A DNA stretch of 63,588 nucleotides from Lachnospiraceae bacterium (GCA_019422065.1 JAHZEA010000014.1:2363-65950); one strand, 5' to 3'. Shown: positions 33,892 through 42,879, counted from the first letter of the stretch. Notes: generated by a model not told the origin, from the letters alone. Made by a program: numbers and translations.

Positions 33892-33992
33892 AAGGCACCA
33901 ACAGCAAACTAAGAATAGCTAAGTGGTTATAGCATAAGGAGAATATCCTTTTTCGCAGGTTCGAATCCTGCTTCAAAAGGTGCCTTGTTTTT
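33892..33992 (+). ncRNA. Candidate Y RNA 3 with tRNA-like module (YrlA-like)
   Basis: Closing stem AAGGCACC (33892-33899) with GGTGCCTT (33979-33986), then AACAGCAA (ACAGCAA at 33901-33907). Inside lies a tRNA-like part: D-arm GCTA-AGTGGTTA-TAGC (33918-33933), a stem AAGGA/TCCTT (33936-33950) and a perfect T-arm GCAGG-TTCGAAT-CCTGC (33955-33971). The stretch between acceptor and D-arm is about 18 bases and the middle loop lacks U33, so it is not a real tRNA. GTTTTTT after the closing stem could end the transcript. tRNA mimicry next to a Ro gene is known for YrlA RNAs. Confidence 0.7.
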
Positions 33993-34017
33993 TATTAATT
34001 TATTAAGGAGTGATTTT

Positions 34018-35478
34018 ATGCTTAATTTTTTAAAAAAAGAAATGAATAAAACATATACCGAAAATGGCGCCGTTACATATCGCTCCACAAATTCCAAATG
34101 TCTTGATTTGTTTGCAACAGTTGGAGCGTTGCGCAAAGAAAGTGATTGTGAAATAATAGACCGCTTTATTGAAGCCTATATGGAAAATGCGGATTTAGCT
34201 ATGAAAATATTATTTTTTGCCCGTGATATTCGTGGCGGAATAGGGGAGCGCCGTGTCTTTAGGGTTATACTTAAATGGTTGGCAAATAATGAGCCTCAGT
34301 CAGTTGAGAAAAATATAGGTTATATTGCGGAATATGGCCGCTATGACGATATATTATCTCTTATAGGTACACCTTGTGAGAATATAGCTGTAATATATAT
34401 AAAGGCACAGCTGGAGAAGGATATGAAAGCTCTTAATGAAGATACACCAGTATCCCTTATGGCAAAATGGCTTCCTTCAGTTAATGCATCAAATGCTGAT
34501 ACAGTTAAAAATGCGAAAAAAATCGCATGCTTACTTGGCATGAGTGATGCTAAGTATCGTAAAACACTTAGTGCTTTACGTAAAAAAATTGCCATTATTG
34601 AAAATAATATCCGTGAAAAAGATTATACTTTTGATTATTCAAAACAGCCATCAAAGGCATTGTTTAAATATCGAAAAGCATTTATGCGCAATGATGGTGA
34701 AAGATATAATGTTTTTATGGATTGTGTTGCTGAAGGAAAGGAAAATATTAATACCGGCAGTTTAATGCCTTATGAGATTATACGGCCATTTTTCTGCAAA
34801 AGTAAATTCACAAATGAAGAGAGGAAAGCTATTGATATAACATGGTCAGCACAGGAAAGCTTTACAGAAAATGAAAATGCGTTGGTTGTTATTGATGGTT
34901 CAGGTTCTATGTATGGTGGATGTGACCCTATTCCGGCAACAGTGGCTTTATCTTTAGGTATATATTTTGCAGAAAGAAACACAGGTAAGTTTAAAAACCA
35001 CTTTATTACTTTTTCCGAAAAGCCTCAGCTTGTTGAAATTAAAGGCAAAGACATATATGAAAAGGTTAAATATTGCAGCAAATTTAATGAAGTGGCAAAC
35101 ACTAATATCCAAAAGGTATTTGAACTTATATTAAATACTGCCGTAAAAAATAATGTACCTCAAAAAGATATGCCTGAAAAAATATATATAATTTCAGATA
35201 TGGAATTTGATTACTGCACAGAAAACAGTTCTTTAACCAATTTCCAATACGCTAAAAGGCTTTTTAATAATTTTGGATATAAACTTCCAGAGGTAGTATT
35301 TTGGAATGTGGCAAGCAGAAACAAACAGCAGCCAGTAAAATTAAATGAAAGCGGAGTTGCACTTGTTTCGGGCTGTTCGTCAAGGGTATTTTCTATGCTT
35401 AAAGAGGGTATTATTTCTCCATATGATTTTATGATGAATGTGCTTGAATCAGAGAGATATGCTGTGATTGCCGCATAG
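34018..35478 (+). CDS. rsr: TROVE/vWA domain protein (Ro60 ortholog, Rsr)
   Basis: A 486-residue Ro protein. It binds misfolded RNA ends in the hole of its HEAT-repeat ring and Y RNA on its surface. The TROVE part covers about residues 15-285 (AVTYRSTNSKCLDLFATVGALR, FFARDIRGGIGERRVFR). The von Willebrand A part begins at Asp293 in VIDGSGSMYGG, a full DxSxS metal site. ATG 34018 follows AAGGAGTG; an earlier in-frame ATG at 33985 lies in the RNA 3 terminator region. The three Y-RNA candidates stand immediately upstream, and rtcB follows. Confidence 0.94.
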   Translation: MLNFLKKEMNKTYTENGAVTYRSTNSKCLDLFATVGALRKESDCEIIDRFIEAYMENADLAMKILFFARDIRGGIGERRVFRVILKWLANNEPQSVEKNIGYIAEYGRYDDILSLIGTPCENIAVIYIKAQLEKDMKALNEDTPVSLMAKWLPSVNASNADTVKNAKKIACLLGMSDAKYRKTLSALRKKIAIIENNIREKDYTFDYSKQPSKALFKYRKAFMRNDGERYNVFMDCVAEGKENINTGSLMPYEIIRPFFCKSKFTNEERKAIDITWSAQESFTENENALVVIDGSGSMYGGCDPIPATVALSLGIYFAERNTGKFKNHFITFSEKPQLVEIKGKDIYEKVKYCSKFNEVANTNIQKVFELILNTAVKNNVPQKDMPEKIYIISDMEFDYCTENSSLTNFQYAKRLFNNFGYKLPEVVFWNVASRNKQQPVKLNESGVALVSGCSSRVFSMLKEGIISPYDFMMNVLESERYAVIAA

Positions 35479-35484
35479 CAGTGT

Positions 35485-35520
35485 AAAAGGCGATGGCAAA
35501 ATTGCTGTTGCCTTTTATTA
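35485..35520 (+). terminator. Hairpin between the Ro gene and rtcB
   Basis: AAAAGGC (35485-35491) with GCCTTTT (35510-35516) and an inner GCAA/TTGC stem, followed by ATTAT. Partial read-through into rtcB is likely, since no separate promoter is obvious. Confidence 0.55.
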
Positions 35521-35561
35521 TAGCTTTATTATAAATTAATAAATTTAAAAGGAGAGTTGTG

Positions 35562-36760
35562 ATGGTTACAATAAAAGGTTTATATAATACAGCAACTTGT
35601 TATGCTTCTACAATAGATACTAATGCAGAAAAACAAATTCAATCTGTATGTGACCAACCGGAATTTAGCAACTGCAAAATAAGGATTATGCCTGATGTGC
35701 ATTCCGGTAAAGGCTGCACAATAGGTACTACAATGACAATTAATGACAAAGTAGTGCCCAATATGGTTGGAGTTGATATTGGCTGCGGAATGGAAACAGT
35801 GGAGATAGCAGAGAAAAACATTTTAATAAGCTTGATGAGCTTATAAGAAATAATATTCCATATGGCCGAAACATAAGAAAAGAGGTTCATCCATTAAGCG
35901 CTGAAATTGATTTAAATATGCTGCGCTGTGCCAAACATGTGAATTTAAGCAGGGCAATGTTAAGTATAGGTACTCTTGGTGGCGGAAATCATTTTATAGA
36001 GATTGACCGCTGTGATGATGGTAAATTATTTTTAGTTATACATTCCGGCAGCCGTCATCTTGGAAGAGAAGTTGCTGAATTTTATCAAAATCAGGCGAGT
36101 CTTCAATTGTGCTGTGGTGCTGATTATCAAATTCAGGAAAGTATAAATAAGCTTAAAGAAGAAGGGCGCTATAAAGAGATACAAAAAACAATTGAAGTTT
36201 TGAAAAAAGAACACGAAATTAATATACCTAAAGAACTGTTTTATGTTGAGGGTAAGCTGTTTGATGATTATATACACGATATGAGACTGACACAAAAATT
36301 TGCATTACTTAACCGAAAAGCAATGGCAGATGTAATTATTACAGGTATGAATCTTACTGTAAATGAAAGATTTACAACTATACATAATTATATTGACACT
36401 GATTATATGATACTTCGTAAAGGTGCAGTATCTGCCAAGCAAGGCGAAAAACTGCTTATACCTATTAATATGCGCGACGGAAGTTTAATCTGCATAGGCA
36501 AAGGAAATGAACAATGGAATTATTCTGCACCTCATGGAGCTGGAAGACTTATGAGCCGCAGCGCTGCATTTTCAACATTATCAATGGATGAATTTAAAAA
36601 AGAGATGGAAGGCATATATACAACTTGTGTTTTACCGGAAACCATTGATGAATCGCCAATGGCTTATAAAAGTATTGATGAAATTATTAGTTTAATTGAA
36701 CCTACAGCAGATATAATTAAGCACATTCATCCGGTATATAATTTTAAGTCTAAAGACTGA
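35562..36760 (+). pseudogene. rtcB: RNA-splicing ligase RtcB, disrupted by a frameshift
   Basis: RtcB joins RNA 2',3'-cyclic phosphate (or 3'-phosphate) ends to 5'-OH ends, using Mn and GTP. The first frame (to 35846) holds DVHSGKGCTIG and the Mn-site VGVDIGCGMETVEI. The second frame, from about 35822 on, holds GTLGGGNHFIEID, HSGSRHLG, HNYID and the guanylylated-His motif APHGAGRLM. Between them, at 35811-35830, the frame shifts by -1 (equivalent to one missing base, or four if the usual I-D-F triplet was present). All catalytic motifs are otherwise intact, and joined length would be ~399 residues. It could be a true mutation, an assembly error or, less likely, recoding. ATG 35562 has GGAGAG upstream. 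Confidence 0.88.
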
Positions 36761-36783
36761 TTTTAATTTTGAGGAGGTGTAAT

Positions 36784-37539
36784 ATGATAAATTTAATAAA
36801 TGAAAAACTAATGGAAATTGAGAAAAAAGAAAACTGTAAAATTCTTTTAGCTGTGGAATCCGGAAGCCGTGCATGGGGCTTTGCCTCGCCGGACAGTGAC
36901 TATGATGTTAGGTTTATATATGTAAGACCAAAAGAACATTATTTAAAACTTGAAAAGGTTAGGGATGTAATAGAGTTGCCTATTAATGATATGCTGGACA
37001 TTAACGGATGGGATATAAATAAAGCATTGCGGCTTCTTTATAAATCAAATCCAACAGTGTTTGAATGGTTCTCATCTCCAATTATTTATAAAGACAGTTA
37101 TTTTGCTGAAATGTTTAGATGTGTAATGAACAGATATTTTTCGCAAAAGAACAGCCTTTGGCATTATGTAAGTATGGCAGAGGGGAATTACAGGGAATAT
37201 TTACGTAATGACATGGTTAAATTAAAAAAATATTTTTATGTTCTACGTCCTGTGCTTGCATGTAAGTGGATTTTAGAAAATGGAACACCGCCGCCTATGC
37301 TGTTTTCAACTCTTATGGAAAGCCAGTTGGAAGATAGTTTAAAGTATACAGTAAAAGAGCTTTTAAATTTGAAAATAAATTCACCTGAAGTAAAAATGAT
37401 AAAACGTATTGATATACTTAATGAGTACTTAGAACAAAATATTATTAATGTTAAAAAACAGATTGGAAATTTATCAAATGAAAACGAACGGAATATTGAA
37501 GAACTTAACAATATATTTTTATCCACTCTAGGAGTATGA
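36784..37539 (+). CDS. Nucleotidyltransferase (DNA polymerase beta superfamily, COG3541-like)
   Basis: A 251-residue predicted nucleotidyltransferase. ESGSRAWGFASPDSDYDVRFIY (about residues 24-45) is the GS...DxD catalytic motif of the Pol-beta fold, and the C-terminal half is helical. ATG 36784 follows GAGGAGGTG; an in-frame start at 36769 overlaps it. It comes 23 bases after rtcB and is the last gene of the RNA-repair unit. It may add nucleotides to, or otherwise mark, damaged RNA or a tRNA 3' end; that role is inferred from context. Confidence 0.85.
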   Translation: MINLINEKLMEIEKKENCKILLAVESGSRAWGFASPDSDYDVRFIYVRPKEHYLKLEKVRDVIELPINDMLDINGWDINKALRLLYKSNPTVFEWFSSPIIYKDSYFAEMFRCVMNRYFSQKNSLWHYVSMAEGNYREYLRNDMVKLKKYFYVLRPVLACKWILENGTPPPMLFSTLMESQLEDSLKYTVKELLNLKINSPEVKMIKRIDILNEYLEQNIINVKKQIGNLSNENERNIEELNNIFLSTLGV

Positions 37540-37594
37540 TTATAATTTTTAAAGCCGTATGTTATATCTACATAAAAAAGCTGATATGTAAAAG

Positions 37595-37636
37595 TTAACT
37601 TTACAATAAAAATATTATGTAAAGTTAATTTTTTTA
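37595..37636 (+). terminator. Terminator of the RNA-repair operon
   Basis: Stem TTAACTTTACA (37595-37605) with TGTAAAGTTAA (37618-37628), followed by a T-rich run. Confidence 0.85.
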
Positions 37637-37650
37637 TCTTGCTTATGCGC

Positions 37651-37689
37651 ACAAAAAAAGAACAACCGCCGGATTGTCCGACGGTTGTT
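37651..37689 (-). terminator. Terminator of the penicillin-binding protein gene
   Basis: Minus-strand stem AACAACCG/CGGTTGTT (37689-37661) with an inner CGGA/TCCG stem, followed by CTTTTTTT, 10 bases beyond the stop. Confidence 0.85.
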
Positions 37690-37698
37690 TTTATAGAA

Positions 37699-40473
37699 TT
37701 ACTCATCAATTATACCCGGAAGCAGGGTTGTATCTGAACTTTCATTTTGTTGAGATTCATTGTCCTGCGTTGTATTGTCCGGTTCAGTGTCAGGCGTCTG
37801 TGTGCTTTCACCGTTTCCGGTTATTTCACCGGTTTGGCCGCCTGTATTTTCTTCTGTATTTCCTGAACTACCATTGTTTTCAGATGGGTGAGAAGACGAA
37901 GAACCATTATTTTCAGCATTACCTGAAATTACTCCGCCTTCTTCTGACATAATATCGCTTATGTCAGGTTCATGTTTTTCTGTGCATGTTTCGTTAAGAT
38001 TAATAAGAACTTTGCCTTCAGGTGCTTCAGAAGGAGCGTTTTTAATTTCATAGCTGCCTTCTTCTCCTTCAACTGCTAAAACAACGGTCATTGTTTTACA
38101 GTTTGGACCAGGAAGCTTGCCTGTTTCTGAACATACAGTAAATTGCTTATGCATATCACATGTGCCTGTATTGTTTACATATTCAGCTGCACAAATATCG
38201 GAAGCTATTGTATTACCATAGTAATCTTGTGAGCAGAGGTCACTTGGTGATTTGCCTGAAACAGAACAAATACTGCTTGTTGTAAGGCCTGCTGGTTTAG
38301 TAAAGCCTGGGTCAGAAAGGCCTTGATGTATTTTTTCCATAATGTCTTTCCATAAAAGCAGGTGATAGCTCTTATCGTATTCTATCTTTTTAGGGTTATC
38401 GTATCCCATCCAAATTCCAGCACAGTAATAAGGAGTATAACCAACAAATACAAGGTCTTTATCATCACTTGTTGTACCGGTTTTGCCGGCCTGTGACATA
38501 CTTATATTTGTAAATCTTGCAAGTGTTCCAGTACCACGGGTAATAACGCCTTCCATCATGTCAGTAAGCATATAAGCTGTAGTTTCTTTTATTACTCTAT
38601 GGCTTTCAGGCGTTGTATTGTCTATAAGAACATTTCCGTCGTGGTCAAGAACCTTTGTGTAAAATATCGGTTTTATATATTCTCCGCCATTTGCTATAGC
38701 GCTATAAGCTGCTGTAAGTTCTAAAACGGAAACGCCGTTTGTAATACCGCCAAGAGAAATAGCAGGGCCACGGTCGCTTAATCCGTCCTCGTTTGGTTCT
38801 GTCACAAGTGTTGTAAAGCCAAAGTTTTCAAGGTAGTCAAGAGCCGTATCAACACCTACCATAACTATAACTTTAGCTGCAAGTATGTTAAGAGAATCTT
38901 CAACACCTTCGCGTACGGTACACATGCCTCTGTAGCCTGAGCTGTACCAGTTTTTAGGAACCCAACCGTTATATTCAAAATATTCATCTCTAATTCCTGT
39001 ACCTGGCATAACAATGCCTTGGTCGATTGCAGGAGCGTATGACGCAAGTATTTTGAAGCATGAACCAGGCTGCCTTAAGGCCTGAGTTGCACGGTTAAAA
39101 ACAAGGTCACCGGTTTTTTCACGTCCGCCTATAATGCCTTTAACATGGCCGTTATGATAATCTATTATTACCATTGCGGACTGAAGGGATTTAGCAACAT
39201 TAAGTTTATCAAGTATCATAGTTTTGCCTTGGCTTAAAACTTCGTCTTTAACAGACTGGGCAAAAGCTTCAGCTTCCTCATAACTTGCTACAATTTGCTC
39301 GCGGTATATATTTTCCTGTTCGCCGGTAGCATCGTCAGAAACAGAAATAGTATAGCTTGCTGTTAATGTACTGCATTTAGGCGGGAATAATGAGTCATTG
39401 GCATATGACTCCTCCATTTGGTTTTGTATAGAAGTGTCTATTGTTGTATAAATCTGAAGGCCACCGCTATATATAAGGTTATATGCCTGCTGTTTTGTTA
39501 AGCCAGGTGTTTCTTCCATAAGCTGATTTGCTAATTCTACAATTACGGAGTCAACAAAGTAGCTGTGATATGATTCTGTACCTTCGTTTGTATCATTTAT
39601 ACCTATAACTTCACTTGCCACATCTTCAGCGCAGGCTTCGTCGTATTCGGCTTGTGTTATATAGCCAAGACTAAGCATTTTATCAAGCACAAGCAGCATT
39701 CTTTCCCTGTTTTGGTCCGGATGGCTTAAAGGCGAGTATGCCGAAGGATTTTTTGTAATACCTGCTATTGATGCACACTGAGCAAGAGACAGCTCGCTAA
39801 CATCTTTACCAAAATAGAACTTGGCTGCGGCCTGAACTCCATTAAGACCATGGTTTAATGATATGGTATTAAGATAAAGCTCAAGAATATAATCTTTAGC
39901 CAATTTTTTTGAACCAAGCTTTTTTGTAAGCTCTTTTTCATAGCTAACGGCAAGGTATTGTTCCTGGATTTTTCTGCTCAGCTTTTTCTCTGGATTAAGG
40001 GCTTCGTTTTTCATAAGCTGCTGAGTAATTGTACTTGCACCTTGGGAAAACTCCATGTTTTTGATATTTACAAAAAGTGCTCTGAACATACCTTTTATAT
40101 CGATACCGTTATGTTCATAAAACCGCTCGTCCTCTATTGCTATAACAGCATGCTGTAAATCAAGAGGTATTTGCGAGAGTTTAACATATTCTCTGTTTTC
40201 CTCACCGTGAAGGGTATCAATTTCATTACCGTTTTCGTCATAAATAATTGAAGTATAAGACTCAGGTGTAACGTCTATTGAGCTTAAAGCAGGAGCGCTT
40301 TCTATAATGCCGGTGTATGCGCCAATAAAAGCACCGCCTACGGCAAAACATCCAACTACTGCTAATACTACAATTATTCTTAAAATAATTATACCTATCG
40401 TAGCTTTCTTTTTTCTGCGTTTTCTTCTCTTAGAGTTTCTGCGTCTGTGATTGGCATCCTGAGAGTAGTTCAT
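37699..40473 (-). CDS. Class A penicillin-binding protein 1A (bifunctional)
   Basis: A 924-residue peptidoglycan synthase anchored in the membrane. Residues ~1-20 are very basic and cytoplasmic, ~25-55 span the membrane. The GT51 glycosyltransferase is ~75-250 (EDERFYEHNGID, GASTITQQLMKN). The transpeptidase is ~430-720, with Ser471 in SCFK as the active serine and KTGTTSDDKD as the third motif. Residues ~830-924 form a low-complexity Ser/Asn/Gly/Glu tail, common in clostridial PonA-type proteins. GAAAGGAGG precedes the ATG. It is divergent from yunB. Confidence 0.95.
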   Translation of the reverse strand: MNYSQDANHRRRNSKRRKRRKKKATIGIIILRIIVVLAVVGCFAVGGAFIGAYTGIIESAPALSSIDVTPESYTSIIYDENGNEIDTLHGEENREYVKLSQIPLDLQHAVIAIEDERFYEHNGIDIKGMFRALFVNIKNMEFSQGASTITQQLMKNEALNPEKKLSRKIQEQYLAVSYEKELTKKLGSKKLAKDYILELYLNTISLNHGLNGVQAAAKFYFGKDVSELSLAQCASIAGITKNPSAYSPLSHPDQNRERMLLVLDKMLSLGYITQAEYDEACAEDVASEVIGINDTNEGTESYHSYFVDSVIVELANQLMEETPGLTKQQAYNLIYSGGLQIYTTIDTSIQNQMEESYANDSLFPPKCSTLTASYTISVSDDATGEQENIYREQIVASYEEAEAFAQSVKDEVLSQGKTMILDKLNVAKSLQSAMVIIDYHNGHVKGIIGGREKTGDLVFNRATQALRQPGSCFKILASYAPAIDQGIVMPGTGIRDEYFEYNGWVPKNWYSSGYRGMCTVREGVEDSLNILAAKVIVMVGVDTALDYLENFGFTTLVTEPNEDGLSDRGPAISLGGITNGVSVLELTAAYSAIANGGEYIKPIFYTKVLDHDGNVLIDNTTPESHRVIKETTAYMLTDMMEGVITRGTGTLARFTNISMSQAGKTGTTSDDKDLVFVGYTPYYCAGIWMGYDNPKKIEYDKSYHLLLWKDIMEKIHQGLSDPGFTKPAGLTTSSICSVSGKSPSDLCSQDYYGNTIASDICAAEYVNNTGTCDMHKQFTVCSETGKLPGPNCKTMTVVLAVEGEEGSYEIKNAPSEAPEGKVLINLNETCTEKHEPDISDIMSEEGGVISGNAENNGSSSSHPSENNGSSGNTEENTGGQTGEITGNGESTQTPDTEPDNTTQDNESQQNESSDTTLLPGIIDE

Positions 40474-40664
40474 AGTATGCCTCCTTTCAAGAAAGGATTA
40501 TAACAGAATTACCAAATTTAATAAAGTAAAATAAAAGAAAATATTAAAAAATTAATAATTATATTTTGTTTTAATTGAATTTCATATTTTTAATCTGAAT
40601 TTAAGCTTTATTTTTGATAAATTATGACAAGCTTTAAAGCATAAAATACTTAAAGGTGATACTT

Positions 40665-41315
40665 ATGCTGATTATAAACAAAAAAACTAAAAAAAATTTA
40701 AAAAAATTGCTCATTATGTTTGTATTTATTTTATTTTCTGTTATAATATTATCGGGCATTAATAAAAGAATTATGCCCGTTCTTATTGAAACATCCTGTC
40801 TTGAAGTTAAATCTTTTGCTGATAAAACTATTGACAATGTGGTTAGGCAAAGCATTGACGAAATGGATTTGAAATCATCCGATTTCATCAGCGTACATAA
40901 TGAAACAAAAACCGTATCAGCTGATACAGTGCTTGTTAATAATCTTTGTTCAGTTGTAGACAGCAAGTTGGATGAAGCTTTTTCAAAACAGGGCAAAAAG
41001 AAAATAGCGATACCTCTCGGCGCCGCCAGCGGCGTTGACATATTATCCAATACCGGACCTGACGTAAGTTTTACTCTGGTATACAAGGATGATACCTCCG
41101 TTGACTATGAAACATCTTTTACAGCGGCAGGTATTAATCAAACTAATTATAAGGTATGGCTTACAGTTGAAGTAACTATGAGGCTTGTAAACCCTTTAAA
41201 GAGCACAGATGTAACAGCAACAAGAAAAATTATGCTCATAGATACAATTATTAAGGGTGTTGTGCCTCAGACTTATTTCCAGATAGATGGAAATGGCAGT
41301 GTTATTTCACAGTAG
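40665..41315 (+). CDS. yunB: Sporulation protein YunB
   Basis: A 216-residue protein with one N-terminal membrane segment (LLIMFVFILFSVIILSGI) and the outside domain of the YunB family, including the segment IPLGAASGVDILSNTGPDVSF. In Bacillus it is a mother-cell (sigma-E/K) gene needed for normal spore formation. ATG 40665 is preferred behind AAAGGTGAT; an upstream GTG at 40656 lies within it. Its presence supports a spore-forming host. The larE gene begins 15 bases after its stop. Confidence 0.9.
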   Translation: MLIINKKTKKNLKKLLIMFVFILFSVIILSGINKRIMPVLIETSCLEVKSFADKTIDNVVRQSIDEMDLKSSDFISVHNETKTVSADTVLVNNLCSVVDSKLDEAFSKQGKKKIAIPLGAASGVDILSNTGPDVSFTLVYKDDTSVDYETSFTAAGINQTNYKVWLTVEVTMRLVNPLKSTDVTATRKIMLIDTIIKGVVPQTYFQIDGNGSVISQ

Positions 41316-41330
41316 GCATGGAGGAGAACA

Positions 41331-42116
41331 ATGTGTATTGAAAAAAAAATCGAGAGGCTAAGTGATATTCTTAAAGGCTATGGCAAAGTATGCATAGCAT
41401 ATTCGGGCGGCACGGACTCGGATTTTCTTCTTAATGTGGCGGCAAAAACATTAGGCAACAACGTTATAGCCGTTATGGTTAAAGGAGATAATGTGGCTTC
41501 TAAAGATGTAGAAGATGCTTTGCGCCTTGCTCAGAAGGCAGGTGTTAGAGTATTTTTGGAAACCGTAGACGTCTTTAGCGTTAGCCAATTTAGAAACAAC
41601 ACTAAAGAGCGGTGCTACTACTGCAAAAAGAATATTATGCAGGCCGTAATTGAAAGAGCCGGCAAAGAGGGATACAGTTTAATTGCCGACGGAAAAAACG
41701 CTGATGATGCAAAACATTTCAGGCCGGGAGCAAAAGCGGCTGAAGAAATAGGCATTGTAAGCCCGCTTTATGAGGCTGGGTTTACAAAAGACGAAATTAG
41801 ACAGGCAGCGCAACAAATGGGTCTTGAAACTTGGGACAAGCCATCTAATTCGTGCTTGGCAACGCGGTTTATGTATAACACAGAATTAACCAAAGAGGCG
41901 TTTTCAAATGTTGAAAAGGCGGAAAAGTTTTTAGCAGATAAAGGCATATTATCTGGCAGGGTACGTGTGCATGGTGATATAGCCAGAATTGAAATTCCGC
42001 GAAAATACTTTAACGACTTTATAAACGATGATTCCATTGTTTCCTTTTTAAAAGATATAGGCTATAAATATGTAACTCTCGACTTAGAGGGCTTTAGAAG
42101 TGGAAGTATGGATTGA
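41331..42116 (+). CDS. larE: LarE, ATP-dependent sulfur transferase for the nickel-pincer cofactor
   Basis: LarE adds sulfur to pyridinium dicarboxylate mononucleotide to make the two thiocarboxylates of the nickel-pincer nucleotide. The protein has 261 residues and a PP-loop AYSGGTDSD (residues 23-31). Three Cys stand out: Cys95 and Cys98 in RCYYCK and Cys175 in SNSCLATR. Three conserved Cys are the mark of the [4Fe-4S]-cluster LarE type, rather than the single sacrificial-Cys type of Lactobacillus. GGAGGAG precedes the ATG. It leads larB-larC. Confidence 0.92.
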   Translation: MCIEKKIERLSDILKGYGKVCIAYSGGTDSDFLLNVAAKTLGNNVIAVMVKGDNVASKDVEDALRLAQKAGVRVFLETVDVFSVSQFRNNTKERCYYCKKNIMQAVIERAGKEGYSLIADGKNADDAKHFRPGAKAAEEIGIVSPLYEAGFTKDEIRQAAQQMGLETWDKPSNSCLATRFMYNTELTKEAFSNVEKAEKFLADKGILSGRVRVHGDIARIEIPRKYFNDFINDDSIVSFLKDIGYKYVTLDLEGFRSGSMD

Positions 42117-42126
42117 GGTGCTCAGA

Positions 42127-42879
42127 TTGGACATTAAAAAATTACTTGACGATTACAAAAACGGAAATATTACACTTGATGAAGCTGAGCGCAAACTTAA
42201 AATAGCGCCGGTTGAAGACATAGGATATGCTGTAATTGACCATCAAAGAGAAATGAGAAACGGTTGTCCTGAAGTGATTTACTGTGCTGGTAAAACCGCA
42301 GAACAAATTGTGGGTATTATAGGCAGAATGCTTGAAGCAGGAACTAAAAATATACTTGGAACAAGGGCAGACAAAGAAAAGTATAATGCTGTTAAAGCTG
42401 TCTATGATGACGCTGTTTATTATGAGGCTGCAAGAATAATTAAAATCGAGCGTGAGCCGCTTAAGAAAACAGGCGGAACGGTTGTTGTGGCAACCGGCGG
42501 CACAAGTGATATACCGGTAGCTGAAGAAGCGGCTATTACGTGTGAATATCTTGGCAACAATGTTGAAAGATTGTACGACGTTGGTGTGGCAGGGCTTCAC
42601 AGGCTGTTATCAAGGCTTGATGTTATTACTAAAGCCAATGTGGTTATAGCCGTGGCCGGAATGGAAGGGGCTCTTGCCAGCGTAATAGGCGGACTTACTG
42701 ATAAGCCGGTAATTGCTGTTCCTACATCAGTAGGATACGGGGCTAATTTTAACGGTCTTTCATCGCTGCTTTGTATGCTTAACAGCTGCGCAAATGGTGT
42801 AGTTGTTGTAAACATAGATAACGGCTTTGGGGCCGGCTATACAGCTAACAGTATTAATAAGTTGGGAGTTGGAAATTAA
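42127..42879 (+). CDS. larB: LarB, nicotinic acid adenine dinucleotide carboxylase/hydrolase
   Basis: LarB carboxylates NaAD at C5 and releases AMP, giving the first intermediate of the nickel-pincer cofactor. The protein has 250 residues, with a C-terminal PurE-like half: ATGGTSDIPVAEEA, VAGMEGALASVIGG, PTSVGYGANF. The start is probably TTG 42127, with GAGGTG six bases upstream; an ATG at 42100 is in frame but overlaps larE more and has no ribosome binding site. Its stop overlaps the larC start by one base (TAATG). Confidence 0.92.
   Translation: MDIKKLLDDYKNGNITLDEAERKLKIAPVEDIGYAVIDHQREMRNGCPEVIYCAGKTAEQIVGIIGRMLEAGTKNILGTRADKEKYNAVKAVYDDAVYYEAARIIKIEREPLKKTGGTVVVATGGTSDIPVAEEAAITCEYLGNNVERLYDVGVAGLHRLLSRLDVITKANVVIAVAGMEGALASVIGGLTDKPVIAVPTSVGYGANFNGLSSLLCMLNSCANGVVVVNIDNGFGAGYTANSINKLGVGN

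Noticed and set aside
33892..33986. A true tRNA gene in front of the Ro gene
   Set aside because: T-arm and D-arm are tRNA-like, but the acceptor-D linker is ~18 bases, the middle loop lacks U33 and a sensible anticodon, and the same ACAGCAA plan recurs in two upstream units without tRNA features.
35811..35823. Programmed -1 frameshift in rtcB
   Set aside because: The heptamer in frame is G-AAA-AAC, not X-XXY-YYZ, and I see no strong downstream stem. A base loss in the T run or a small deletion is simpler.
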